Below, one piece after another: positions 1 through 8,143 of a stretch of 64,000 nucleotides of DNA. The DNA lies in contig NZ_JAJJMP010000001.1 of NCBI RefSeq assembly GCF_020905415.1, forward strand, positions 3,483,501 through 3,547,500. The letters are read 5' to 3'. Made by a program: the position numbers and the translations under genes. This DNA is from Myroides oncorhynchi. GTDB lineage: Bacteria > Bacteroidota > Bacteroidia > Flavobacteriales > Flavobacteriaceae. Every line of letters starts with the position of its first letter. Within the stretch, counting starts at the first letter, position 1. The notes under the pieces are model-generated. The model was not told where the DNA came from. It saw only the letters and a program-made list of their open reading frames with translations, and did not search any database.

Positions 1-2
1 GT

Positions 3-539
3 GTATTTAAAACTCACTACATTCAAGGATTTGTAGAATCCGAAGAAAATTGGAAAGAAGGAAGAAAAGAAGGTATTAGTAAAACTTTCCATTCAAATGG
101 TACATTATGGAAAGAGTCTAATTGGGTCTTTGGAAATGAAAACGGGGTTTTTAAATCATTTTACCCTAATGAACAATTAGAGTCTGAAGAAAATTGGAAA
201 CATGGAGCTAAAGATGGTTTATCAAAATCCTATTATTATGATGGTCAATTATGGATTGAATCTAATTGGGAATCAGGATACAGACATGGCTCTCAAAAAG
301 AGTATTATGAAAATGGACAGCTGAAGCATGAATTCAATTGGATAGAAAATAGTATAGATGGTACTTTTAAAGAGTATTATGAAAATGGACAGTTAAAAGA
401 AATAGGTAGTACACAAGGAGGAATTCGTAAATCTTATTATGAAAACGGTCAGTTAAAGACAGAATCTTACTGGAAAGAAGGCAAAGAAGAAAGTAGTAAA
501 TCTTATTCTGAAAACGGGAAATTAAAGACTAAAAAATAG
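3..539 (+). CDS. MORN / YwqK-type repeat protein, 3' part only
   Basis: The reading frame is open from the window edge to the TAG at 537-539, giving about 178 residues with no visible start, so the gene is cut by the window. It consists of imperfect repeats of about 22-25 residues built around Y-Y-E-N-G-Q-L-K followed by an E-x-N-W-x-x-G turn. This is the pattern of YwqK-family 'antitoxin' / MORN-variant proteins. In Bacteroidetes these repeats occur in many secreted or lipoprotein contexts, and the toxin-antitoxin label is mostly inherited annotation, so I assign no function. A hairpin terminator follows directly. Confidence 0.75.
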   Translation, partial: VFKTHYIQGFVESEENWKEGRKEGISKTFHSNGTLWKESNWVFGNENGVFKSFYPNEQLESEENWKHGAKDGLSKSYYYDGQLWIESNWESGYRHGSQKEYYENGQLKHEFNWIENSIDGTFKEYYENGQLKEIGSTQGGIRKSYYENGQLKTESYWKEGKEESSKSYSENGKLKTKK

Positions 540-573
540 CTAGAATAATATATTCTAACAGATTAATTTTAAG

Positions 574-600
574 AGCCGAGACTTAGTTCTCGGCTTTTTT
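574..600 (+). terminator. Intrinsic terminator of the MORN-repeat gene
   Basis: A 7-bp stem, AGCCGAG / CTCGGCT, with an 8-nt loop is followed by a run of T, 35 bp after the stop of the upstream gene. The reverse strand has no comparable T-run, so it mainly serves the + strand. Confidence 0.8.
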
Positions 601-688
601 ATACTATCAATTAGTTTAAAATAACTGCTATATATAAACTAATAGTTTAGATATCACATCTGATTTAAACATTACAATAGTTAACTTT

Positions 689-1327
689 TTATATGTTTAC
701 TGAACTTAGTATTTCTATCTCTCTACCAATATTATCTCTTGCTTGCGCTTCGAACTTATCATAATAATATGCTGTTTTAAATATCTTATCCATTGAGATG
801 ATATGTTTTAAAACCTTTAATCTCCCCAGATTATAAACATCATCAAGGTAAATCAAATATTCCTTTCTCACCTCTTTAAAATACTTAGTGTATAAATCAA
901 AAGACTGCCCTAATATAGATAAGTCTGCATCTAAGAAGTAATTAATATCATCATTAAGACTTGTCGAATGTGACTTAGTAGCTAGGATTTGAATTTGACA
1001 CAACTCGATTGTACTTTTAGGAACAGATAGTTGCCTCATTCTATCTAAAGCAATTTCAGCACTACGCTCTTCATTATCAGATTGTAATACATCATAGACT
1101 ATATCGTGATAAAAAAGCGTAAACAACATAGCATCCCAATTATCTATTTTGTCTTTTATAACAGTTAACTGTAGTAAGATACTTTCTAAATGTATTAGTG
1201 TATGATAGTGCCTTCCGACACTAGAATAACTGTTCTCTACTTCTTGCCATAATTCATTGATAAGTAACTTATCTAAAGAATATTTAGTTAGTAGCGACAG
1301 GTAGGTATGTTTTAAAGTTGTTGGCAT
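689..1327 (-). CDS. HD-domain metal-dependent phosphohydrolase-like protein
   Basis: This is a 212-residue soluble protein. It carries the N-terminal motif R-H-Y-H-T-x-x-H (residues 39-46) and F-Y-H-D (72-75), which are typical of the predicted HD-superfamily hydrolases in COG4339. The H and HD residues would bind a divalent metal and the activity would be phosphohydrolase-like. The substrate of this group is not established. No signal peptide or membrane segment is visible. It ends about 90 bp from the terminator of the convergent gene and has its own short upstream spacer, so it is probably monocistronic. Confidence 0.75.
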   Translation of the reverse strand: MPTTLKHTYLSLLTKYSLDKLLINELWQEVENSYSSVGRHYHTLIHLESILLQLTVIKDKIDNWDAMLFTLFYHDIVYDVLQSDNEERSAEIALDRMRQLSVPKSTIELCQIQILATKSHSTSLNDDINYFLDADLSILGQSFDLYTKYFKEVRKEYLIYLDDVYNLGRLKVLKHIISMDKIFKTAYYYDKFEAQARDNIGREIEILSSVNI

Positions 1328-1352
1328 AGGTTAGCTATTTATAAGCAATATA

Positions 1353-2171
1353 CTATTTCTTCTTCAAGAATATTTCGACTTCTACTAATTGATCTAAGAA
1401 TGCAATATCTCCTTTATCCAAGATAATAACTAAATCACCTATTGAAGGCTTCCCGTGAGAAGACCATATCATAGAAGTATCTCTATTCTTTAATAATTCA
1501 GATAAACTAACTTCTTGCTTAGATAGGTTCTCTCCACTAATCTAAACTACTACATCATAAGCATCTAACTTACTTCTGTAATATTCTTCATCTATAGTAC
1601 CTTTGGGCAGTTTAACTCCCATACTTAAAGCTTCTGCTATAATATCACCTCGTTTAATGGCATTCCCTTCTTCTAATCGTATATTAGTAACGACACTAGG
1701 ATGTCCAATGTGCTTAACGATATATTCTTCTAATTCGCTATATTTAAGCTTTAAAGAGTCTAAAAATCTATATGTATCTTTAACCTTATTCTCGTCAGAT
1801 AAACTTTTTGTTTTCTTAAACTCCTCTATTTGTTTATCTAATACTAGTAGTAAACGTTTATTTTCATTTAGATAAACAGCTCTATCTTCTTGACTACCAT
1901 ATTTTAGTACCATCACTGTTGCGATGTCATCACCTACTTTTAAACTTTGATTTTCTTTTATATGAATACTCTTTATACTATGATTTCCTTGATGAAGTGA
2001 TCGAAGAGATTCTTTATTTAATGTTACTATTCTAATCTGTATTTTATTCTGTTGATTTAATACGCTATAATTACTTGAAACACTATGAGCTAACACACTA
2101 CTAAGCAATAGAGTTATTAAAGTCATTGTCCTTTTAACATTCTTTAGACAACATAATTCTTGTTTTATCAT
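1353..2171 (-). pseudogene. Two-lobed lipoyl/HlyD-like exported protein interrupted by an in-frame TAG
   Basis: The first part (1542-2171, 209 residues) starts with a signal-like segment. It then has a half lipoyl/biotinyl-like strand set (I-K-E-N-Q-S-L-K-V-G-D near residue 74), a coiled-coil hairpin (about residues 100-150) and the matching second half (L-E-E-G-N-A-I-K-R-G-D). That is the organisation of HlyD/periplasmic adaptor proteins. The frame stops at TAG (1542-1544) but stays open for another 62 codons to a TAG at 1353-1355, and that extension (I-S-G-E-N-L ... L-V-E-V-E-I-F-L-K-K-K) continues a plausible beta-rich domain. I read this as one 272-codon gene with a nonsense mutation. A functional shorter protein remains possible. 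Confidence 0.6.
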
Positions 2172-2283
2172 AATACAGTTTTTCTATATATAATAATACA
2201 TAAATATTTTTTACTTAACAAATCCACATATAAATCATTTAAAAACAGTTATTTATATTTTATCTAGCACCTCTCTAGAAAGC

Positions 2284-2317
2284 AAAAAAAAGGTCGCCCT
2301 ATTAAGGCAACCTTTTT
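2284..2317 (-). terminator. Terminator of fsa
   Basis: On the minus strand a GGTTGCC / GGCGACC stem (one G-U pair) with flanking A and T runs lies about 40 bp after the fsa stop codon. Confidence 0.7.
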
Positions 2318-2356
2318 CTTAGTTTGTAGTTTGTAAATTGTATATAGGACAATAAA

Positions 2357-3013
2357 TTAATTATTTCCTTTAGCGTAATCAGCTAAGAATTGAGCTAATC
2401 CGTTATCTGTCAATGGGTGTTTTAGAAGACCTGTGATCGCACTTAAAGGCCCTGTCATTACATCAGCACCTAACTTAGCACAGTTAACGATGTGCATAGT
2501 GTGACGTACAGAAGCAGCTAAGATTTGAGTCTCATATCCGTAGTTATCATAGATAAGACGGATGTCTTCGATTAATACCAATCCATCAGTAGAGATATCA
2601 TCTAATCTTCCGATAAATGGAGATACATAAGTAGCACCTGCTTTAGCTGCTAATAAAGCTTGTCCAGCAGAGAATACTAATGTTACATTAGTTTTGATCC
2701 CTTTAGAAGAAAAGTATTTACACGCTTTTACTCCTTCTTTAGTCATTGGTAATTTTACTACGATCTGAGGATTAAGTGCAGCTAACTGCTCTCCTTCTCT
2801 AATCATTCCTTCGTAATCTACAGAAATAACCTCTGCACTTACATCACCTTCTACTATTTCACAAATAGCTTTGTAGTGATTTAAAATGTTTTCTGCCCCT
2901 GTGATTCCCTCTTTAGCCATTAAAGAAGGGTTAGTTGTTACTCCATCTAACACTCCAAGTGCCTCAGCTTCTCTAATTTGATCCAAATTAGCTGTGTCAA
3001 TAAAAAACTTCAT
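2357..3013 (-). CDS. fsa: Fructose-6-phosphate aldolase / small transaldolase
   Basis: This is a 218-residue single-domain TIM-barrel enzyme of the short transaldolase (TalC/FSA) family. It begins M-K-F-F-I-D-T-A-N and has T-T-N-P-S (26-30), the Schiff-base lysine in V-V-K-L-P-M (K87), and the conserved T-N-V-T-L-V-F-S and [10 protein letters not shown] segments. Length and motifs match the family along the whole chain. The family either cleaves fructose 6-phosphate or transfers dihydroxyacetone in the non-oxidative pentose phosphate pathway. The sequence alone does not settle which, and in Bacteroidetes this form often serves as the cell's transaldolase. It is monocistronic, with its own terminator and a -7 element upstream. 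Confidence 0.9.
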   Translation of the reverse strand: MKFFIDTANLDQIREAEALGVLDGVTTNPSLMAKEGITGAENILNHYKAICEIVEGDVSAEVISVDYEGMIREGEQLAALNPQIVVKLPMTKEGVKACKYFSSKGIKTNVTLVFSAGQALLAAKAGATYVSPFIGRLDDISTDGLVLIEDIRLIYDNYGYETQILAASVRHTMHIVNCAKLGADVMTGPLSAITGLLKHPLTDNGLAQFLADYAKGNN

Positions 3014-3047
3014 AATGATATATCTTATATTATGTTATGTTGTAGCT

Positions 3048-3055
3048 CAAAAGTA
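3048..3055 (-). promoter_or_regulatory. Bacteroidetes-type -7 element for fsa
   Basis: TACTTTTG on the minus strand fits TAnnTTTG and lies 35 bp upstream of the fsa start. No good -33 TTTG is seen at the expected spacing. Confidence 0.4.
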
Positions 3056-3228
3056 CGATATAAATCTCTCTAAACGATGATTTGTTAAGAGTTTTTATTC
3101 ACACTTTATAATCTTTATATATCAGCAAGATAAAAGGTCTTTTGTTGCTTGATCTTTTTGTCTCTTCTAAAAGAATAATCTCTTAAACCTATATTCAAAA
3201 AACAAAATCACAACATCACAAAAAAACC

Positions 3229-4035
3229 TTATTTTATCTTATAGTGTTTCATCAACATCTTCTCATACATCTTACCCGGTAATATCTTCTTCAATATAAG
3301 TGAGAACTTCTGAAGTGGCTCCCCTACTACATATCTCACTTTTGGTTTTGGCGTATTGATAATCGTGTGTATTGCTTTAGCCATCTCGATAGGATCACCT
3401 CCACTATCCACGTGTTCATCCATCATATCTAAAGACATTTGATATACCTCTTTATAAGCCGAATCTTCTAATACAGGCGCGTGATAACGTCCTGCAGCTA
3501 TATTTGTAGCGAAGTCACCTGGAGCCACGTTAGTCACCTCTACATTGAATGGTTTTAACTCCATACGCATCGCTTCAGTAATCAACTCTAACGCCCCCTT
3601 AGACGAGGAATAAACTCCTCTAAACGGCAATCCCATATACCCTGCTATCGACGTTACATTAATGATCAATCCTGATCGTCTCTCTCTCATAAACGGCAAC
3701 GCGGCTTTCATCACCTCAATAGGCCCGAATACATTCGTCTGAAAGTTGTTTAAAATATGTTCAGCAGGCACCTCTTCTATTGGCCCTGTGATTCCTACTC
3801 CTGCATTATTAATTAAGACATCTATTCGACCTTCTATAGCTATAACTTCCTTAATAGCAGACTGAATACTCGCTGTATCGCGAACATCTAGACGGACTAA
3901 TGGAATCTTTGAATCTACTACCTTCTCTGGATTTCTACTTGTACCATATACCTTACACCCTTGTTGTGTCAAGTACTCACCTACACTCTTACCTATACCG
4001 GAAGAACCTCCTGTAATAAAAACGATTTTACTCAT
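3229..4035 (-). CDS. Short-chain dehydrogenase/reductase (classical SDR)
   Basis: A 268-residue SDR oxidoreductase. The NAD(P)-binding T-G-G-S-S-G-I-G motif is at residues 8-15 and N-N-A-G at 76-79. The catalytic serine lies near 129, with Tyr142 and Lys146 in Y-S-S-S-K. The C-terminal extension (K-M-Y-E-K-M-L) is typical of the subgroup that acts on steroid-, retinol- or lipid-like alcohols, but the substrate cannot be read from sequence. It is divergent from the M28 peptidase gene, with about 115 bp between the two start codons. Confidence 0.85.
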   Translation of the reverse strand: MSKIVFITGGSSGIGKSVGEYLTQQGCKVYGTSRNPEKVVDSKIPLVRLDVRDTASIQSAIKEVIAIEGRIDVLINNAGVGITGPIEEVPAEHILNNFQTNVFGPIEVMKAALPFMRERRSGLIINVTSIAGYMGLPFRGVYSSSKGALELITEAMRMELKPFNVEVTNVAPGDFATNIAAGRYHAPVLEDSAYKEVYQMSLDMMDEHVDSGGDPIEMAKAIHTIINTPKPKVRYVVGEPLQKFSLILKKILPGKMYEKMLMKHYKIK

Positions 4036-4055
4036 TGTGTTTTTTTGATTTAAAA

Positions 4056-4063
4056 CAAAGATA
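4056..4063 (-). promoter_or_regulatory. -7 element for the SDR gene
   Basis: TATCTTTG on the minus strand is an exact TAnnTTTG match, 21 bp upstream of the SDR start. A facing TATCTTTA at 4116-4123 on the plus strand may serve the divergent peptidase gene. Confidence 0.45.
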
Positions 4064-4149
4064 AAAAAACTATAGCTATCTTATACTAAAACTATAGCAA
4101 ACCACACTGAATGCTTATCTTTACAACAAACACAATTTGAATAAATACG

Positions 4150-5169
4150 ATGAACCTATATAAAATAAGCTTAAGCCTTCTAGTTATCACCCTTTCTCTT
4201 ACAGGATGTAAAACATCAAGTACAGCAGTAGAATCTATTCAGACTACAGCTGATTATTGGCAAATGATATCTGCGGATTCTATGGCTGTTAATCTAAAAG
4301 TATTGACTTCTGACAAATTTGAAGGAAGAAGAACGGGTGAACCTGGACAAAAGAAAGCAACCGAGTATTTAGTCAACTTCTATCAATCACATCATATCAC
4401 TTATCCAAAACAAGCTACTAGTTACATTCAGCCTGTACCTGCCAAATTTATGAGAGGTGCAATGATGCGCCTTAAAGACAGTGAGAATGTAATGGCATTT
4501 ATAGAAGGTAGTGAAAAATCAGAAGAAGTACTAGTCATCTCAGCTCACTTTGACCATATGGGAATATTACTTGACAAAATCTACTATGGTGCTGATGATA
4601 ATGGATCAGGTACTGTAGCGGTAATGGAAATGGCTAGAGTCTTCAAATCATTAGAAAAACAAGGTATCAGACCTAAGCGTTCTGTACTGTTTTTACACCT
4701 TACAGGAGAAGAGTTTGGGCTATTTGGCTCTAAATATTATGTTGCCAATCCTATCGTTCCATTAGAGAATATCATCGCTAATATCAACATTGATATGATC
4801 GGACGTGAAGATAAGAAATACGCAGGTAAAGAAGATTATATCTATGTCATCGGAGCGGATAAGCTAAGTCAAGACCTACATAAGATGTCCGAATCTGCTA
4901 ATGCTAATTCTGTCAATGTGACGCTAGACTATACCTATAACGACGAAAAGCACCCTGATCAATACTACTATCGTTCTGATCATTATAGTTTCGCAGAGAA
5001 AGGGATACCAGCAATGTTTTACTTTAACGGAACACATAATGACTATCACCAACCAAGTGATACCTATGACAAGATTAGTTTCCAGAAGCTAAAGACTCGT
5101 ACACAGCTGGCCTTCGCTACTGCCTGGACAATCTTAAATGCTAAGGATAAACCAAAACTAGACAAGTAA
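4150..5169 (+). CDS. M28-family zinc aminopeptidase-like lipoprotein
   Basis: A 339-residue exported peptidase. The signal peptide ends in a lipobox S-L-T-G-C (Cys20), so it should be membrane-anchored on the periplasmic or surface side. The M28 metal ligands are present in order: His133 (S-A-H-F-D-H), Asp149 (A-D-D-N-G-S-G), Glu187/188 (G-E-E-F-G), Asp215 (N-I-D-M-I-G) and His278 (S-D-H). These indicate an active two-zinc exopeptidase that probably trims N-terminal residues from peptides. The downstream 95-residue membrane protein gene overlaps its stop codon by one base, so the two are co-transcribed. Confidence 0.88.
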   Translation: MNLYKISLSLLVITLSLTGCKTSSTAVESIQTTADYWQMISADSMAVNLKVLTSDKFEGRRTGEPGQKKATEYLVNFYQSHHITYPKQATSYIQPVPAKFMRGAMMRLKDSENVMAFIEGSEKSEEVLVISAHFDHMGILLDKIYYGADDNGSGTVAVMEMARVFKSLEKQGIRPKRSVLFLHLTGEEFGLFGSKYYVANPIVPLENIIANINIDMIGREDKKYAGKEDYIYVIGADKLSQDLHKMSESANANSVNVTLDYTYNDEKHPDQYYYRSDHYSFAEKGIPAMFYFNGTHNDYHQPSDTYDKISFQKLKTRTQLAFATAWTILNAKDKPKLDK

Positions 5170-5456
5170 TGAAGATGTTCTGGATAAAGACAATAGATAT
5201 CGTGCTATTTCTATTGTGTACGACCAACTTAATTTTGTGGATAATGAGAGGACTTTATGTAATAGAGACCAATACATCAGAGCCTTTTAAATGGGTATTC
5301 GAAGAAGCTTATGATCCGATGCTTTATGCGCTATTCATCTTGCCTGTACTAGTCATCGCTACGATGATTAATAGAAAGTTCTCAATACAATCCTTTACCT
5401 TTTTATCATTAAAATGTTTAGTGATTAACTTCTTTTTAATATTTGTGTTGAGGTAA
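5169..5456 (+). CDS. Small predicted membrane protein
   Basis: A 95-residue protein with three hydrophobic segments (about residues 5-27, 48-66 and 75-94) separated by short polar loops. Its start overlaps the stop of the M28 peptidase in TAATG, which suggests translational coupling. I do not recognise a family. The co-transcription hints at a role near the same envelope process as the peptidase, but that is inference. Confidence 0.6.
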   Translation: MKMFWIKTIDIVLFLLCTTNLILWIMRGLYVIETNTSEPFKWVFEEAYDPMLYALFILPVLVIATMINRKFSIQSFTFLSLKCLVINFFLIFVLR

Positions 5457-5584
5457 TAGTGAAATGTAATCATAAGATATATTCCTACACTTTAATTCTC
5501 TCTAATTTCTTTAGATTAATCTGAAGTATAAAAGGTATCCCAATAATCAAGAACCTTATTTTGATTATTAATTAGATTTTACAA

Positions 5585-5746
5585 AACACATAAGAAGTAA
5601 AATCTATACCTCCTCCTTGTTACACATCCCTAGACTAGATGGTTTAGTATTTTCTTGGGTATTCCTTGAGGAGCCCTTGGACCTTTCTTTGAAGAAAAGC
5701 CCTTCTTGGCAATAATACTACTAGTAATCCCTTAGAAAGTGCAAGC
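5585..5746 (-). repeat. Degenerate intergenic repeat, copy 1 (inverted)
   Basis: Read on the minus strand, 5746-5721 matches 36600-36623 closely (TTGCACTTTCTA, then GATTACTAG). Then 5708-5668 matches the AGAAGG...CTTTTC...AAAGGT...CAAG block of 36649-36681, and a TCTTATGTGTTTT...AAAATC block near 5600 matches 36850. Three blocks in the same order support a shared ancestor. The function is unknown. Confidence 0.5.
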
Positions 5747-6127
5747 GAAACGCTAATTATTGATTTATAAACAGGTAAATTAGTACTCTATATTTAGATG
5801 AATGTAATAGTTATTTTATCGAACTGAGATTCTAAATACAATAGAGCTATTTACTTAAATCATAGTACTCTCATTAGTCTTTCTGACAAAACTACTCTAA
5901 CTGCACAAATTATCTACCTGTGTATCAGACTCAAAGCTTGTCTTTAACAGGCTTCTTGGTTTTGATATGGCAGATATTAATACATTTTTCCTTTGCAAAT
6001 ATCTATCAATATTAGATCTCTCTATCATTGAGAAAAAACACTGCTTCTCATCACAATTAGCCAAGAAAAACTACTATAATAAGCACATTTCGTATACTTA
6101 AATGCAAAAATCACCTAAATAGGGTAT

Positions 6128-6157
6128 TTTGAGAACTCACTTGATATATGATATTTG
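6128..6157 (+). promoter_or_regulatory. Candidate promoter of the curli cluster
   Basis: TTTG (6128-6131) and GATATTTG (6150-6157; one mismatch to TAnnTTTG) are separated by 18 bp, close to the usual Bacteroidetes -33/-7 spacing. It lies about 190 bp before the first curli gene. Confidence 0.35.
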
Positions 6158-6347
6158 TCATGTTCGTTAAATCATCAATAGTGAGAACAATATTTTACTA
6201 ATAGAATAAAAAAAAATAAAAACAACAATAGTATTATAAAAATATTAATGTAGAAACCACTTATTATACAATTAATATCCTATGCTATTTAGTTAAAATA
6301 TCAAAAATAACGATTTAAAAACATTTATTAATTAATTTTTTTTACTT

Positions 6348-7505
6348 ATGAAAAAAGTAGTTTTAAGCTTAGCTATGCTAACAATGGGGGTTACTGCAGT
6401 TGCTCAAGAAAACAACAAAGCAACAGTAAACCAAACAGGAGTTTTAAACAACTCTACAATTAGCCAAGAAGGTGAAAGAAACAACTTCACTTTAACTCAA
6501 ACAGGTACATTCAATGAAAACAATGCTACTCAAAGAGGGGATGATAATATAGCAATTGTTGATCAAAATGGTTTAGGTAATGAAGCTAATACTTCTATGA
6601 ATGGAAATGGAAATGAAGCAGAGGTTTCTCAGTTAGGAACTTTTAATTCAGCTGAAGTTGCTCAAACAGGCGATTATAACCTAGCACTTACTTTACAAGA
6701 TGGAATATTAAACTCTACTGAAGTAGTATCTGAAGGTGATGGAAACATTGCTGTTACTTCACAAGGAGGTAATCTTAATGAAGCTGGAATTTCTCAAACA
6801 GGAGACTTTAATGCAGCTGGAATTGGTCAAGGAGGAAATGGAAATGAAGCTTTAGTTATGCAATCAGGAGATTATAACTATACACTAGCTTTAAGCCAAG
6901 GGAACTCTAACCAAACTTACGTTGATCAAGCTGGTAATGAGAACAGCTCTAACTCTATGCAATTAGGATCTGATAACTTAGTTGAAGTTACTCAAGAAGG
7001 TGATTTTAATAAATCTACAATTGCTCAAACAGGTGATCGCAACTATGTAAGCAGTCTACAAGATGGTTCTTATAACATATCAGAAGTTGCTCAAACAGGA
7101 GATGATAATGAGGCTTATGTATATCAATTTAGAACAGGGTCTAACTACTCTGAGATAGCTCAAATAGGTGATAGCAATTACGCTGCAATTGATCAAAGAG
7201 GTAACAATACTTCTTATATCGATCAAGAAGGAAATCAAAACATGGCTTATGCATACCAAGAAGCTGATAACAACTATAATGCAATGCTTCAAGAAGGTAA
7301 TAATAACCGCTCTGAGCTAAGACAAACTAACGGTTCAGACAATATGAATATGACTTACCAAGTTGGAAATCAAAACCAAGCTTATGTAACTCAAAATGGA
7401 AGTTTTAATACAAGTTTAATAGATCAAACTTCTAATAATAACTTAAGTACAGTAAATCAATTTGGTTTAGCTAATAGTTCTACTATTAGTCAAGGTTCTT
7501 TCTAA
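6348..7505 (+). CDS. csgA: Curlin-repeat amyloid subunit (CsgA-like)
   Basis: A 385-residue exported protein (signal peptide ending near V-A-Q, residues 1-19). The rest is almost entirely curlin half-repeats, Q-x-G-x-x-N-x-x-x-x-x-Q, roughly 30 units of 11-12 residues. That is about three times as many as in E. coli CsgA. Gln, Asn, Gly and Ser dominate and Cys is absent, as expected for a functional amyloid exported through CsgG. It is first in a co-directional cluster with CsgE, F and G homologues. The hairpin that follows probably limits read-through so that this subunit is made in excess. Major rather than minor subunit is inferred from size and position. Confidence 0.88.
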   Translation: MKKVVLSLAMLTMGVTAVAQENNKATVNQTGVLNNSTISQEGERNNFTLTQTGTFNENNATQRGDDNIAIVDQNGLGNEANTSMNGNGNEAEVSQLGTFNSAEVAQTGDYNLALTLQDGILNSTEVVSEGDGNIAVTSQGGNLNEAGISQTGDFNAAGIGQGGNGNEALVMQSGDYNYTLALSQGNSNQTYVDQAGNENSSNSMQLGSDNLVEVTQEGDFNKSTIAQTGDRNYVSSLQDGSYNISEVAQTGDDNEAYVYQFRTGSNYSEIAQIGDSNYAAIDQRGNNTSYIDQEGNQNMAYAYQEADNNYNAMLQEGNNNRSELRQTNGSDNMNMTYQVGNQNQAYVTQNGSFNTSLIDQTSNNNLSTVNQFGLANSSTISQGSF

Positions 7506-7536
7506 GCTAGAAGAGAATACTTTTTATTACAACAGA

Positions 7537-7568
7537 GTTGCCGTTATTATAACGGCAACTTCCTATTT
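7537..7568 (+). terminator. Strong hairpin between the two curlin genes (attenuator-like)
   Basis: A perfect 9-bp stem, GTTGCCGTT / AACGGCAAC, with a 5-nt loop is followed by only a weak T-rich stretch (TTCCTATTTT). It lies in the 103-bp gap after the csgA-like gene. The downstream genes show no other obvious promoter, so partial termination or mRNA 3'-end protection is the likely role. Confidence 0.6.
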
Positions 7569-7608
7569 TACTGAATATGAATAAAATTCACTAAATAATC
7601 AATTCAAA

Positions 7609-8115
7609 ATGAGAAAATATACCTTACTTATATTAGCTATTCTATTCTTTAGTACAAATAGCTTACTAGCACAAGAGAGCAATACACTTTTGAATTTAAT
7701 TGAAAACAAAAGTGATTTTAATAAGTTAAACAATATTACATCCTTACAGAGAGAACAAAACTTTGTGAATAATCAACAGTACACTACTATAACTCAAATA
7801 GGAAATTACAATACTGTACAGTCTACTACTATAACTACAGACTCCAAGAATATTCATTACACTCAATATGGCGATAGTAATACTATAGATGTATTGACTT
7901 TTAGTCAAGACACTAATCAAATAATCTCACAAATAGGCAACCAAAATAACTTTACGCAGTACAGCTATAGTCCACTTGAAAGTCAAAGTATCAATGTAAT
8001 GCAGAATGGAAACAAGCAAAACATTGAGGTATTTGGAGAAAACTCTATGTCTAAAGATATGGTTATTAAAATGGAAGCTTCTGACAAATCACTGATAATC
8101 AGAAATTTTAATTAG
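7609..8115 (+). CDS. csgB: Minor curlin-like protein, probable nucleator (CsgB-like)
   Basis: A 168-residue exported protein: a signal peptide (about 1-21), then a non-repeat stretch, then five to six degenerate curlin units (for example T-Q-I-G-N-Y-N-T, T-Q-Y-G-D-S-N-T, S-Q-I-G-N-Q-N-N, M-Q-N-G-N-K-Q-N). The C-terminal tail (M-V-I-K-M-E-A-S-D-K-S-L-I-I-R-N) is charged and has no repeats. Fewer, more divergent repeats and a distinct tail, directly after the large curlin gene, resemble the nucleator CsgB. The nucleator role is inferred, not shown by a diagnostic motif. Confidence 0.72.
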   Translation: MRKYTLLILAILFFSTNSLLAQESNTLLNLIENKSDFNKLNNITSLQREQNFVNNQQYTTITQIGNYNTVQSTTITTDSKNIHYTQYGDSNTIDVLTFSQDTNQIISQIGNQNNFTQYSYSPLESQSINVMQNGNKQNIEVFGENSMSKDMVIKMEASDKSLIIRNFN

Positions 8116-8143
8116 CAAGACCTTCCTTTTACATAGAAAAATT

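Larger units (their letters stand above)
5457..6347. other. Long intergenic region upstream of the curli cluster
   Basis: No convincing coding frame was found. The first third holds an inverted copy of a degenerate intergenic repeat (see 5585-5746). The last third is extremely AT-rich and contains a candidate curli promoter at 6128-6157. This would give a leader of about 180 nt before the first curli gene. Confidence 0.5.

Noticed and set aside
1542..1544. TAG as a recoded (amber suppressor or pyrrolysine) codon
   Set aside because: Other genes in the window end in TAG, and nothing suggests a suppressor system. Nonsense mutation is simpler.
5821..5870. TTTACTTAAA-like site upstream of the curli cluster as a further copy of the shared operator
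   Set aside because: The central ACGT is missing. Ten-base AT-rich variants of this kind are expected by chance (others lie at 12457 and 58730), so curli control through this site is not supported.
7080..7292. Minus-strand frame of 70 codons inside the curlin gene
   Set aside because: Opposite strand of curlin repeats with no independent support.
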